From: JBBKXP01 sp038251315
GTDB taxonomy: Bacteria; Pseudomonadota; Alphaproteobacteria; Rhodobacterales; Rhodobacteraceae
Assembly (NCBI GenBank): GCA_038251315.1
Contig: JBBSBK010000121.1
Span: 1-8,567, forward strand
Direction: 5' to 3'
DNA: 8,567 nucleotides
Position 1 is the stretch's first letter. The number at the start of each line of letters is the position of its first letter. Under the pieces are notes generated by a model. The model had not been told where the DNA came from, ran no database searches, and worked only from the letters and a program-made list of their open reading frames with translations. A program made the position numbers and the translations under genes. Positions 1 to 6,649 of this stretch are shown here, one piece after another.

Positions 1-1
1 A

Positions 2-1144
2 TGTGGCGTGGCCATCGGCGACATGATCCTTGACATGGCGGCCCTTACCACCGCCGGTTTTGTCGATTTCGGTGACGTGTTCGACCTGCCGTTCTGGAAC
101 GACTTCATGGATCTGGGCCCGGCGGCATGGGATGCCTTGCGCGGCCAGTTGACCGACCTGTTGGGCGATAGATCGCGCGACCGGGCGTTGGTCGCACCGC
201 ATCTGGTGGCACGAGATGGTGCGACGCTTCATATGCCCGTCGCCGTGTCGGAATTCACCGATTTCTACGCCGGGCGGCACCACGCAACCAACGTCGGTAC
301 CATGTTCCGGGGGGCTGAAAAGGCGCTGCCGCCGAACTGGCTGCACATTCCCATCGGCTATAACGGCCGGGCGAGTACGGTGGTCGTCAGCGGCACCGAC
401 ATCATCCGCCCGCACGGGCAGACCAAGGCGGCAGGTGCCGACTTGCCGACGTTCGGGCCGACGCAAAGGCTGGATTTCGAGCTGGAGTTGGGCGCGATCG
501 TCGGCGGCACGACCGAGATGGGCGAGACTCTGAGCGTGGCGCAGGCAGACCTGATGATCTTTGGCTACGTGCTGCTGAACGACTGGTCGGCGCGCGACAT
601 TCAGGCGTGGGAATACCAGCCACTTGGCCCGTTTCAGGCCAAGGCCTTCGCCACCTCGATCAGCCCGTGGATCGTGACGACCGCCGCTTTGGACCCGTTT
701 CGCTGCGCCACTCCACCGCGCGAGGTGCCGCTGCTGCCACATCTGGCCGAACCGGGGCCGATGCTGTTCGACATCGACCTTGCGGTGACGATGCAGGCTG
801 CCGGCGGTCCGGCGACGACCATCTGCGAAACCAACTACCGCGAGATGTATTATTCAGCGGCCCAGCAACTGGCGCACCACGCCTCGAGCGGCTGCGCGAT
901 GAACACCGGCGATCTCCTGGGGTCGGGGACGATTTCGGGGCCAACGAAGGGCAGCCGGGGCAGCTTGCTGGAGCTGACGTGGGGGGGCAAGGAACCGCTG
1001 ACTCTGGCCGGCGGCGCCCTGCGCACGTTCATCGAGGATGGCGATTCGCTGACGCTGCACGGGGCGGCGCACGGTGACGGATTTACTGTGGGTTTTGGTG
1101 CCTGCACAGGCACGATCCGGCCCGCCCGAACCCCACGTGCATGA
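2..1144 (+). CDS. fahA: Fumarylacetoacetase, 5'-truncated by the window edge
   Basis: Fumarylacetoacetase hydrolyses fumarylacetoacetate to fumarate and acetoacetate, the last step of tyrosine/homogentisate degradation, in the cytoplasm. The frame is open from base 2 and the visible protein starts inside the N-terminal domain (CGVAIGDMILDM, matching the family's GVAIGD-ILDL segment), so roughly 30-40 residues lie upstream; the in-frame GTG at base 8 is not the real start. Motifs follow the family order: EFTDFYAGRHHATNVG near bases 251-298, with the His of HATNVG (281-283) at the catalytic-base position; IPIGYNGRAS; LDFELELG, which carries two acidic metal-ligand positions; LLNDWSARDIQ, with the metal-ligand Asp; WEYQPLGPF; and SGTISGP near the C-terminus. 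The metal and catalytic roles come from studied mammalian FAH; the motifs are seen here. The C-terminus (GDGFTVGFGACTGTI) is complete. It converges on the dehydrogenase gene with a 9-nt gap and no evident terminator. Confidence 0.96.
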   Translation, partial: CGVAIGDMILDMAALTTAGFVDFGDVFDLPFWNDFMDLGPAAWDALRGQLTDLLGDRSRDRALVAPHLVARDGATLHMPVAVSEFTDFYAGRHHATNVGTMFRGAEKALPPNWLHIPIGYNGRASTVVVSGTDIIRPHGQTKAAGADLPTFGPTQRLDFELELGAIVGGTTEMGETLSVAQADLMIFGYVLLNDWSARDIQAWEYQPLGPFQAKAFATSISPWIVTTAALDPFRCATPPREVPLLPHLAEPGPMLFDIDLAVTMQAAGGPATTICETNYREMYYSAAQQLAHHASSGCAMNTGDLLGSGTISGPTKGSRGSLLELTWGGKEPLTLAGGALRTFIEDGDSLTLHGAAHGDGFTVGFGACTGTIRPARTPRA

Positions 1145-1153
1145 AGATCCCGA

Positions 1154-2110
1154 TTAATGCCCCGGCACGGTTACTTCGTAACCCTTTTCCTCGGGCTCAT
1201 CATCGATCATTTCCGCCGGAAACCCGTCCGCCAAAATCGACAACCCCGTCGCATCCTCTAACCGTCGGATGATATCGTCCGACTGCGCCCGCGCCCCATA
1301 CCGCGCCTGACCGTCCTTGAAAATCTGGATCATCAGCGGGCTGATTTCCAACGGCACGGCAAAATCTTCGGCCAGTTTGTGAAACAGCCCGATGTCCTTC
1401 AGAACCAAATCCATCGTGAACGAAATATCGCGACTTCCGTTCAGGATCACCTGACCTTCGGTTTCGGCGACAAAGGAAGTCCCTGACGAGATTTCGATGG
1501 CTTTATAGGTGGTCGCCATGTCCATCCCCGCGGCCTTCATCGTCACCAGCGCCTCGCACAGCGTCAGCAGGTTGGCGGTCGCCAAGTAGTTCGTCATCAC
1601 CTTGAGCATCGACGCGCTGCCGATGTCGCCCGTGTGCAGCACGCGGCGGCCCAATGTGGTCAGCAGCGGCAGCATCCGGTCGAACGTCGCGCGGTCGCAG
1701 CCGGCAAGGATGGAAATGTTCCCCGTCGCCGCCCGGTGGCAGCCGCCCGACACCGGGCATTCGATCGGCGCGGCCCCTTTGGCCCGCACCAATTCGGCCA
1801 GCCGGGCGACCAACGCGGCGTCCGTCGTCGACATTTCCGCCCAGATCTTGCCCGCCGACAGACCCGCAAGGATGCCGTCGTCGTCCTCCATCACAGCCGC
1901 ACAGGCGGCGGGGGAGGGCAGGCAGGTGATGACCAGATCGCAAGCCTGCGCCATCGCGCGGGGGCTGTCGGCCCAATGGGCGCCCATGTCCAGAAAGGGT
2001 TGCGCCAAGGCTGGATTCAGGTCGCGCACGGTCAGGTCGTAACCGTTGCGCAGCAGCGACCCGGCCAGTTTCGCGCCGACGTTGCCAAGGCCGATAAAGC
2101 CGACTTTCAT
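1154..2110 (-). CDS. NAD(P)-dependent oxidoreductase of the 3-hydroxyisobutyrate dehydrogenase family
   Basis: This 318-residue beta-hydroxyacid dehydrogenase would oxidise or reduce a small 3-hydroxy acid with NAD(P). The Rossmann motif is GFIGLGNVG (residues 4-12; the family usually has GLG-MG, here NVG). The substrate-binding motif is CPVSGGCHRAATG (118-130). The catalytic Lys is K170 in GDIGSASMLKVMTN, with the conserved Asn at N174. The C-terminal helical domain follows, so length and domain order are complete. The start was set at ATG 2110 because the Rossmann strand begins there and a GGAG sits 7 nt upstream; 49 further in-frame codons upstream overlap the regulator gene and look noncoding. 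It lies 17 nt downstream of a LacI-family regulator on the same strand, so the two are probably co-transcribed. Substrate is not determinable: 3-hydroxyisobutyrate, tartronate semialdehyde and sugar-acid substrates all occur in this family. A GntR-like regulator next door mildly favours a sugar acid. Confidence 0.9.
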   Translation of the reverse strand: MKVGFIGLGNVGAKLAGSLLRNGYDLTVRDLNPALAQPFLDMGAHWADSPRAMAQACDLVITCLPSPAACAAVMEDDDGILAGLSAGKIWAEMSTTDAALVARLAELVRAKGAAPIECPVSGGCHRAATGNISILAGCDRATFDRMLPLLTTLGRRVLHTGDIGSASMLKVMTNYLATANLLTLCEALVTMKAAGMDMATTYKAIEISSGTSFVAETEGQVILNGSRDISFTMDLVLKDIGLFHKLAEDFAVPLEISPLMIQIFKDGQARYGARAQSDDIIRRLEDATGLSILADGFPAEMIDDEPEEKGYEVTVPGH

Positions 2111-2127
2111 GAGGAATCTCCAAAGGA

Positions 2128-3153
2128 TCAGGCGCGCAGGGTGTCGCCGGTTTGCAGGGTGGGGGAAAGTTCGACCAACTCGCCAGCGGCCACACCGGGG
2201 TCGGCATTGCGGTCGGCAACGATCCGGGCGGCGCGTTCGCCGATCTCGCGCCGACACGCGTCCATCGTGGCAAGGCGGCGGGGCAACCCGTCAAGCAGTT
2301 CGACACCGTTGAACCCGGCCAACCCGATCGTGCCCGGCACGTCGATGCCCTGTTCCAGCAGCCACAGCAGCCCGCCTGCGCCGATCATATCGTTGGAATA
2401 ATACAGGAAATCCAGATCGGGGGTGCGCCGCAACATCCCTTGGGTCATCTCGCGGCCCTTCGCCAGCGCCGATCCGCCGGAATAAAACTCCTGATCCGCA
2501 ATCTCGATCCCGGCCTTGGCCAAGGTCCGGGTGAACCCTTCGAACCGTTTGCGCGCACGGTGGTCAAGCGGCATCTTGGTGCCCATGAACCCGATCCGTT
2601 TATAGCCCGCGTCGATGATCGCCTCGGCCATCTTGCGGCCCGCGCGGCGGTGACTGATGCCCACACAGGCGTCGATAGGGTCGCCGTCGACATCCATGAT
2701 TTCGACCACCGGGCAATCGGCCTGCCGCATCATCGCGCGCGATGCCTCGGAATGTTCAAGGCCCGCGATGATGATGCCCGAAGGACGCCACGACAGCATC
2801 TCGAACAACACCTTTTCCTCTTTTTCGGGCAGGTAGTCAGTGACGCCGACGACCGGTTGCAGCGCGGTCGCGCCCAGCACGTCGGATATGCCTGACAACA
2901 CCTCGGGAAAGACCATGTTGCGCAGGCTGGGCACGATCACGGCCACCAGATTGACCCGGCTTGATGCCAGCGCCCCGGCGATCTTGTTGGGCACATAGCC
3001 CAGCCGTTTGGCGGCCTCTTGCACACGTTGCCTGGTGCCTTCGCTGACGTCGCCCTTGCCGCGCAAGACCCGGCTGACGGTCATTTCGCTGACGCCGGAT
3101 GCCTCGGACACATCGCGCAAGGTCAAGGGGCGTCTGGGCGGTGGGGTCAGCAT
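2128..3153 (-). CDS. LacI-family transcriptional regulator, GntR-like
   Basis: This 341-residue cytoplasmic DNA-binding regulator has full length for the family. The N-terminal helix-turn-helix covers about residues 11-35 (LRDVSEASGVSEMTVSRVLR), followed by the hinge helix near 56-67 (NKIAGALASSRV), which contacts the minor groove in LacI proteins. The remainder is a periplasmic-binding-protein-like effector domain. MLSWRPSGIIIAG, CPVVEIMD and GLAGFNGVELL resemble the gluconate repressor GntR branch of the family, so a sugar-acid effector is a reasonable inference, not a demonstration. ATG 3153 is the first start compatible with the fold; its upstream GGGA is a weak ribosome site. It leads a likely two-gene operon with the dehydrogenase 17 nt downstream, and a palindrome at 3204-3221 in its 5' region is a candidate operator. 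Usually such a regulator controls its adjacent catabolic gene and itself. Confidence 0.92.
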   Translation of the reverse strand: MLTPPPRRPLTLRDVSEASGVSEMTVSRVLRGKGDVSEGTRQRVQEAAKRLGYVPNKIAGALASSRVNLVAVIVPSLRNMVFPEVLSGISDVLGATALQPVVGVTDYLPEKEEKVLFEMLSWRPSGIIIAGLEHSEASRAMMRQADCPVVEIMDVDGDPIDACVGISHRRAGRKMAEAIIDAGYKRIGFMGTKMPLDHRARKRFEGFTRTLAKAGIEIADQEFYSGGSALAKGREMTQGMLRRTPDLDFLYYSNDMIGAGGLLWLLEQGIDVPGTIGLAGFNGVELLDGLPRRLATMDACRREIGERAARIVADRNADPGVAAGELVELSPTLQTGDTLRA

Positions 3154-3203
3154 GGTTGTCCCGATCTTGGTCTTTGGCCTTTGATAACCACAAGATCAGG
3201 GGT

Positions 3204-3221
3204 TGTCCAAGGCCTTGGCCA
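3204..3221. promoter_or_regulatory. Candidate operator palindrome upstream of the LacI-family gene
   Basis: The site reads TGTCCAAGGCCTTGGCCA. The inner 12 bp (3207-3218) are a perfect palindrome and 8 of the 9 base pairs of the 18-bp site are symmetric. Size and two-fold symmetry are in the range of LacI-family operators, although many of those have a central CpG and this one has a central GpC. It sits 50 nt upstream of the regulator start and just upstream of the tRNA -35 box. Binding by the neighbouring regulator is inference only. Confidence 0.3.
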
Positions 3222-3223
3222 CG

Positions 3224-3252
3224 TTGACGCACGGCCCATTCGCAGGCATGAG
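3224..3252 (+). promoter_or_regulatory. Putative promoter of tRNA-Arg
   Basis: TTGACG at 3224-3229 (five of six matches to the -35 consensus) is followed after 17 nt by CATGAG at 3247-3252 (three of six matches to -10). Transcription would start about 8-10 nt later, just ahead of the mature tRNA 5' end at 3263, as is common for single tRNA genes. The weak -10 limits confidence. Confidence 0.4.
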
Positions 3253-3262
3253 GAGGGCGGTG

Positions 3263-3338
3263 GGCCTCGTAGCTCAGGGGATAGAGCGGCCGCCTCCTAA
3301 GCGGCAGGTCGATGGTTCGAATCCATCCGGGGTCACCA
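3263..3338 (+). tRNA. tRNA-Arg, anticodon CCT
   Basis: The sequence folds into a full 76-nt cloverleaf with encoded CCA. The acceptor stem is GGCCTCG (3263-3269) with CGGGGTC (3328-3334), all seven pairs formed, including G-U wobbles at pairs 2 and 5. U8-A9 follow, then the D arm GCTC/GAGC (3272-3275 and 3284-3287). The anticodon stem GCCGC/GCGGC (3289-3293 and 3301-3305) closes loop CTCCTAA, with anticodon CCT at 3296-3298. A 5-nt variable loop is followed by the T arm GATGG-TTCGAAT-CCATC (3311-3327), discriminator A3335 and CCA 3336-3338. It reads the AGG arginine codon, which is rare in GC-rich genomes. No T-run terminator is evident just downstream. Confidence 0.97.
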
Positions 3339-3503
3339 ATAGCGTCACAGGGTCGCGACTTGATAGCGCATGATCTAAAAGACAACTTGTGGTGGCAGGG
3401 TGATATATCTGAAATTAATCAAACTGTCAGGATCGGCGCGACAGGTGCGGCGATTGTGACTATGTGCCGCCTTGTGGGTGCATGGAAATGAGTGAGAGAC
3501 GAT
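3339..3503. other. Intergenic region between tRNA-Arg and a small hypothetical gene
   Basis: No gene is supported here. There is a short AT-rich patch around 3401-3422 (TGATATATCT followed by GAAATTAATC) that could hold the promoter of the gene starting at 3504: TTGTGG at 3387-3392 and TGAAAT at 3410-3415 are spaced by 17 nt but match consensus only moderately. A weak inverted pair CTGTC/GACAG (3424-3428 and 3440-3444) follows. Nothing further is recognised. Confidence 0.35.
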
Positions 3504-3857
3504 ATGACGAGCGACCGCGCGGCAACGCTAGATCAGATGATTGAATTCGCGATGGAAGAGTTGTTGTCAGGCAATGCACAACGCAAGCGGGCAATGGTGC
3601 GCAAGATGGCCGAAAGATGGCCCGATCAGCCCGCGTTGGCCCTTGTCTATGCCGTCACATCCGCGACCGAGGCGATCGAGGATACGTTTCGCAACGCTGC
3701 CGTCCAAGACCCCGTCATTCCGCTGGGCTATCGTCTGTCGGCGCTGATTTCGGCCGACGTGCATGCGGTACAATCGATGGGGCAGGTGCCAACTGTCGCC
3801 GAAGACCTGCTGCATTTCTGGCGACGGGTCGATCCGGCCTACTTGCGGATTCAGTAA
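3504..3857 (+). CDS. Small hypothetical protein, soluble and mostly helical
   Basis: I do not recognise this 117-residue protein. It has no signal peptide, membrane segment or cysteine, and looks like a compact alpha-helical cytoplasmic protein: an acidic N-terminal helix (LDQMIEFAMEEL, 9-20), a basic stretch (NAQRKRAMVRKMAERW, 24-39), an Ala-rich helix around 43-60 and a C-terminal segment with HFWRRVDPAYLRI (104-116). Codon use is GC-rich like its neighbours, which supports a real gene. ATG 3504 is chosen; an in-frame GTG at 3492 would add four residues, and a stop lies immediately before it. GAGAG upstream of the ATG is the only ribosome-site candidate. It ends 19 nt from the convergent ktrB stop and stands alone on its strand, so context gives no clear role. 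Confidence 0.7.
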   Translation: MTSDRAATLDQMIEFAMEELLSGNAQRKRAMVRKMAERWPDQPALALVYAVTSATEAIEDTFRNAAVQDPVIPLGYRLSALISADVHAVQSMGQVPTVAEDLLHFWRRVDPAYLRIQ

Positions 3858-3876
3858 GACCCGAAAGTTGCATCGA

Positions 3877-5226
3877 TTATCCCAGATAGATTTCACCCGC
3901 CGGATAGCGGATCCGCGGGACTGACCGGGTTGCCAGAAAGAACCCCAGCGTCAGTGGTCCGACCCGGCCCAGAAACATCACGATGATGATGACGATCCGG
4001 CCCAACCCGTCCAGTTCGGTCGTGGTGCCGCGCGACAGGCCGACGGTGCCGAATGCCGATGTCACCTCGAACGCCAGATCGCGGAATTCGCCGTCGTGGG
4101 TGATCGAAATGACGAACAGGGCGACCATGACCAACAACAGTACGATGGTGGTCAGTGCCATGACTTTCAGCACTTCGTTAAGCCCCAGCGACCGCCCGAA
4201 GGCGTGCAACGCCGTGCGCCGTTTGAAAAACGCGGTCGTCGCCAGCAGCAACACAAGGAACGTCGTCACCTTGATGCCCCCTGCGGTCGATGTGCTGCCA
4301 CCGCCGATCAGCATCAGGGTCATTGTCATCAATGTTGTCGCATCGTGCATCTGCGAAATGTCGATCGTGTTGAAGCCTGCTGTCCGTGGGGTGACGGCCT
4401 GAAACCATGCCGCCTGCAGGCGGGTGGCGGTATCGGGCAGCCCGCCAAGGGTGCCGGGGTTGTTCCATTCCAGCGTGGCAAAGGTGATCGTTGCCCAGAT
4501 CGTCAGCGCCAGCGTGCCGACCAGCATCAGCTTGGAATGCAGCATCAGGTGTGACCAGCGCCGTTTGTCCAGAATGTCGCCGATCACGACGAAGCCAATG
4601 CCGCCGACGATGAACAGGGCGGGGATCACGACGTTGATCACCGGGTTTCCGACCCAGCGCGACAGGCTGTCTGGATTAAGCGCAAAACCGGCATTGTTGA
4701 ACGCCGATACCGCGTGGAACACCGCGTTCCACAACCCCCGCCAGAACCCGAATTCGGGCATGAACACCGTTGCCAGCAGCACGACCCCGACCCCTTCGCA
4801 GATCAGTGCGACCTTGAGAATGATGCGCACCAGCACGATGATGTTGCTGACCGAGGTCTGATTGAGGTCTTCGCGCAGGATCGTCTTGTGCGGCATCCCG
4901 ACCGGCAAGCCCAGCGCCGAAAAGAACAGGACCGCAAAGGTCATCAGCCCAAGCCCGCCAAGCTGCATCATTGTGGCAATCACGAGTTGCCCGAAGAACG
5001 TGAAATGACTGCCAGTGTCGAACAGCACCAGCCCGGTGACCGTTCCGGCCGAGGTGGCAGTGAAAATCGCCTCGCCCAGGGTCAGTGGTCCGGTGCGCGA
5101 CAAGGGCAGCAACAGCAACAGCGTGCCGACAACGATCATGCCGGAATACATCACCGTCAGCATCGCCGGCGGCGGCAGTTTGAAGATCATCGTGCCGATG
5201 GTGCCGAGCCTTGACCGGACAGTCAC
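3877..5226 (-). CDS. ktrB: KtrB/TrkH-family potassium uptake channel subunit
   Basis: This inner-membrane subunit of a K+ uptake system has 449 residues, the usual length of KtrB rather than of longer TrkH proteins. It has four membrane-pore-membrane repeats with all four selectivity-filter segments visible: SAGTVTGL (G65), SAFNNAGF (G180), VTPRTAGFN (G284) and SAFGTVGLS (G396). The intramembrane gate loop after the third repeat is GGGSTSTAGGIK (308-319), close to the family's typical form, and the C-terminus ends GEIYLG as in KtrB proteins. Filter and gate roles are from studied KtrB/TrkH; the motifs are seen here. The start is GTG 5226, overlapping the ktrA stop by 4 nt (GTGA), with GGGG about 8 nt upstream, so the two subunits are probably translationally coupled. 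Only one RCK subunit is encoded, which favours the Na+-dependent Ktr type over Trk, but this was not tested. Confidence 0.93.
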   Translation of the reverse strand: MTVRSRLGTIGTMIFKLPPPAMLTVMYSGMIVVGTLLLLLPLSRTGPLTLGEAIFTATSAGTVTGLVLFDTGSHFTFFGQLVIATMMQLGGLGLMTFAVLFFSALGLPVGMPHKTILREDLNQTSVSNIIVLVRIILKVALICEGVGVVLLATVFMPEFGFWRGLWNAVFHAVSAFNNAGFALNPDSLSRWVGNPVINVVIPALFIVGGIGFVVIGDILDKRRWSHLMLHSKLMLVGTLALTIWATITFATLEWNNPGTLGGLPDTATRLQAAWFQAVTPRTAGFNTIDISQMHDATTLMTMTLMLIGGGSTSTAGGIKVTTFLVLLLATTAFFKRRTALHAFGRSLGLNEVLKVMALTTIVLLLVMVALFVISITHDGEFRDLAFEVTSAFGTVGLSRGTTTELDGLGRIVIIIVMFLGRVGPLTLGFFLATRSVPRIRYPAGEIYLG

Positions 5227-5885
5227 AGGCTGGCCCCGAATTCGCGTAATTCGGTGCGTCGGCCCAGCAGGATCAGGTAATCGTCCTCTTCAAGCACACA
5301 GTCACCGTCTGGACCGCAGATGTAGTCGGTGCCCCGCATGACCCCCAGACAGCGCAGATCGAACTTGTCCGACAGGTCCAGCGATGCCAGATTCTTGCCT
5401 TGCAGGGCCGGCGATACGACGAAATTGACAATGTGAAATCCGTTGCCCAACCCCACGTAGTCGCGCACATAGGGGTTGTGCAGCACTTGGGCGATATGCT
5501 GGCCCACATCCTGTTCGGGGTGAATCACCCGGTCGACGCCGATTTTGGACAGGATGCGGTGATGGGTCCGGCTGATCGCCTTGGCCCAGACTACCTTGAC
5601 CCCGATCATCTTGGCGTTGATCGCCGCCAGCACGTTCGCCTCGAGGTCTTCGCCGATGGCGATGATGGCGACGTCGCAGTCACCCAGACCCGCCTCGCGC
5701 AGGGCCGTTTCGTCGCGGGCGTCAAGAATGATCGCCTGCGACAGTTCGGCAGACAGGCGGGCGGTGTTGGTTTCGGACGAATCGATGCCGATGACGTAGT
5801 TGCCGAACCGTTGCAGTTCGGTCGCCACCGTGCTGCCAAAGGTGCCAAGGCCGATGACGGCAAAGGTGCGGGGCTTCTGTTTCAT
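5223..5885 (-). CDS. ktrA: KtrA-like RCK gating subunit of potassium uptake
   Basis: This 220-residue cytoplasmic regulatory subunit would form a ring under KtrB and control K+ flux by nucleotide binding. Residues 1-135 are an RCK-N/TrkA-N Rossmann domain with the GLGTFG motif at 12-17, the acidic residue D35 at the end of the second strand, and AIIAIGED-EANVLAA at 73-88. Residues about 140-218 form a TrkA-C domain (VSPALQGKNLASLDL, then EEDDYLILLGRR). A single RCK-N plus TrkA-C is KtrA size; TrkA usually has the pair duplicated. ATG 5885 is chosen because the Rossmann strand follows at once (MKQKPRTFAVIGLG); a GTG at 5909 in the same frame would start inside a hairpin (5902-5930). No strong ribosome site precedes the ATG. 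The gene lies 59 nt below the winged-helix regulator and overlaps ktrB by 4 nt. Confidence 0.93.
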   Translation of the reverse strand: MKQKPRTFAVIGLGTFGSTVATELQRFGNYVIGIDSSETNTARLSAELSQAIILDARDETALREAGLGDCDVAIIAIGEDLEANVLAAINAKMIGVKVVWAKAISRTHHRILSKIGVDRVIHPEQDVGQHIAQVLHNPYVRDYVGLGNGFHIVNFVVSPALQGKNLASLDLSDKFDLRCLGVMRGTDYICGPDGDCVLEEDDYLILLGRRTELREFGASL

Positions 5886-5901
5886 CGGGACCACGGTTTC
5901 A

Positions 5902-5930
5902 GGCAACACAACTCAAGCGTTGCGGTTGCC
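5902..5930 (-). promoter_or_regulatory. Hairpin between the regulator gene and ktrA
   Basis: The inverted repeat has an outer stem GGCAAC (5902-5907) with GTTGCC (5925-5930), a 1x2 internal loop, an inner stem CAAC (5909-5912) with GTTG (5919-5922), and a 6-nt loop. In the minus-strand transcript it ends 16 nt before the ktrA ATG. No U-run follows, so it is not a typical terminator. It could affect ktrA translation or mRNA stability; function is inferred. Confidence 0.4.
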
Positions 5931-5944
5931 AAAGGTTCCGTGCC

Positions 5945-6649
5945 TCAGACCATGCGGATCACGTCCTTGTCGATGGCCAGCATATACCCCTTGCGGGCAA
6001 TGTTCTTGACCAGCAACTCGCTGACCATCTGGTTGCCCAAGGTATCGCGCAGCCGCTTGATCCGGGTTGCGCCCGCAGCCTCGTCACAATCTGATGCAGG
6101 ACGGCCCGAAATGACGCCTTCGATCTCGGCGCCTGACAGCACTTCGTCGTCCATCCGCGCCTCGGCCAGCACCGACAGGGTTTCGATGGCGGCCTCGGTC
6201 AGTTTGAATTCGAAATTGTTCAGGTAAACCGATTTCTGATCGCGGCTGATAAGCAGCGAATTGACCTCGATCCCCTTGCGCTCGATCTGGCCCATGCGGC
6301 GGGTCAGGGCGACCAGCATGACCAGAAAGGCGACAGCGGCCACCAGCATCGCAGTGGCGAACACCAGCAGCACAAAAATGACGAACCGATACGACGACAG
6401 CGTGTCGGAAAACGCGGTGCCCGATCCGGCCAGAATTTCCAGCAGCTTGATCTCGGCTTGCGTCGTCAGGCCGTCGTTTTCGATGAACAGGCGTTCGACG
6501 CGCGCGTTGAAGGCGTTCGCGTCAGGCAGGTTGATGAACAGCAACACGGCGGCGATCAGCAGAATCACGACGATCGCAACGATCCCGATAACAACAGTGC
6601 GGTTGCCGGTCAGCCGCGTTTCAATAGCGGAGGTAGTATTCGCCTGCAC
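5945..6649 (-). CDS. Membrane-anchored winged-helix transcriptional regulator
   Basis: This 234-residue protein has two hydrophobic segments (about 18-40 and 88-115) and a C-terminal DNA-binding domain. The segment after the second helix is basic (TRRMGQIERK, 116-125), which by the positive-inside rule places both termini in the cytoplasm and residues 41-87, an acidic stretch, in the periplasm. Residues about 146-228 resemble an OmpR/PhoB-type winged helix: FKLTEAAIETLSVLAEA, a recognition-helix region with RIKRLRDTLG (197-205), and the wing VKNIARKGYML (214-224). No receiver domain is present, so it would act as a one-component membrane regulator. GTG 6649 is chosen because AGAGGG lies six bases upstream; earlier in-frame starts reach to 6697 but extend further into the upstream gene. 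It overlaps that gene by 29 nt and precedes ktrA by 59 nt. The DNA target and signal are unknown; control of ktrAB is inferred from position. Confidence 0.82.
   Translation of the reverse strand: MQANTTSAIETRLTGNRTVVIGIVAIVVILLIAAVLLFINLPDANAFNARVERLFIENDGLTTQAEIKLLEILAGSGTAFSDTLSSYRFVIFVLLVFATAMLVAAVAFLVMLVALTRRMGQIERKGIEVNSLLISRDQKSVYLNNFEFKLTEAAIETLSVLAEARMDDEVLSGAEIEGVISGRPASDCDEAAGATRIKRLRDTLGNQMVSELLVKNIARKGYMLAIDKDVIRMV

Noticed and set aside
1145..1153. Terminator between the convergent fahA and dehydrogenase genes
   Set aside because: The gap is only 9 nt and neither flank shows a stem followed by a T-run.
2111..2257. Extended N-terminus (49 residues) for the dehydrogenase
   Set aside because: The extra codons overlap the LacI-family gene, are Arg/Pro-rich and precede the Rossmann strand that begins at MKVGFIG; ATG 2110 has a good GGAG site.
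1634..2895. Long plus-strand open frames (1634-2401 and 2152-2895) opposite the dehydrogenase and LacI-family genes
   Set aside because: Both are complements of genes with clear motifs and are rich in Arg, Gln and His, as typical GC-rich antisense frames are.
3263..3338. tRNA gene as an integration site for a mobile element
   Set aside because: No integrase, phage gene or second copy of the tRNA 3' end was seen in the window.
2837..3385. Minus-strand open frame of 182 codons containing GWIRTIDLPLRRRPLYPLSY
   Set aside because: This stretch is the antisense translation of the tRNA-Arg gene, a known source of spurious database proteins, and the rest is a shadow of the LacI-family gene.
5400..6227. 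275-codon plus-strand open frame opposite ktrA and the membrane regulator
   Set aside because: It runs across two convincing minus-strand genes and their spacer, with no domain or ribosome site; a shadow.
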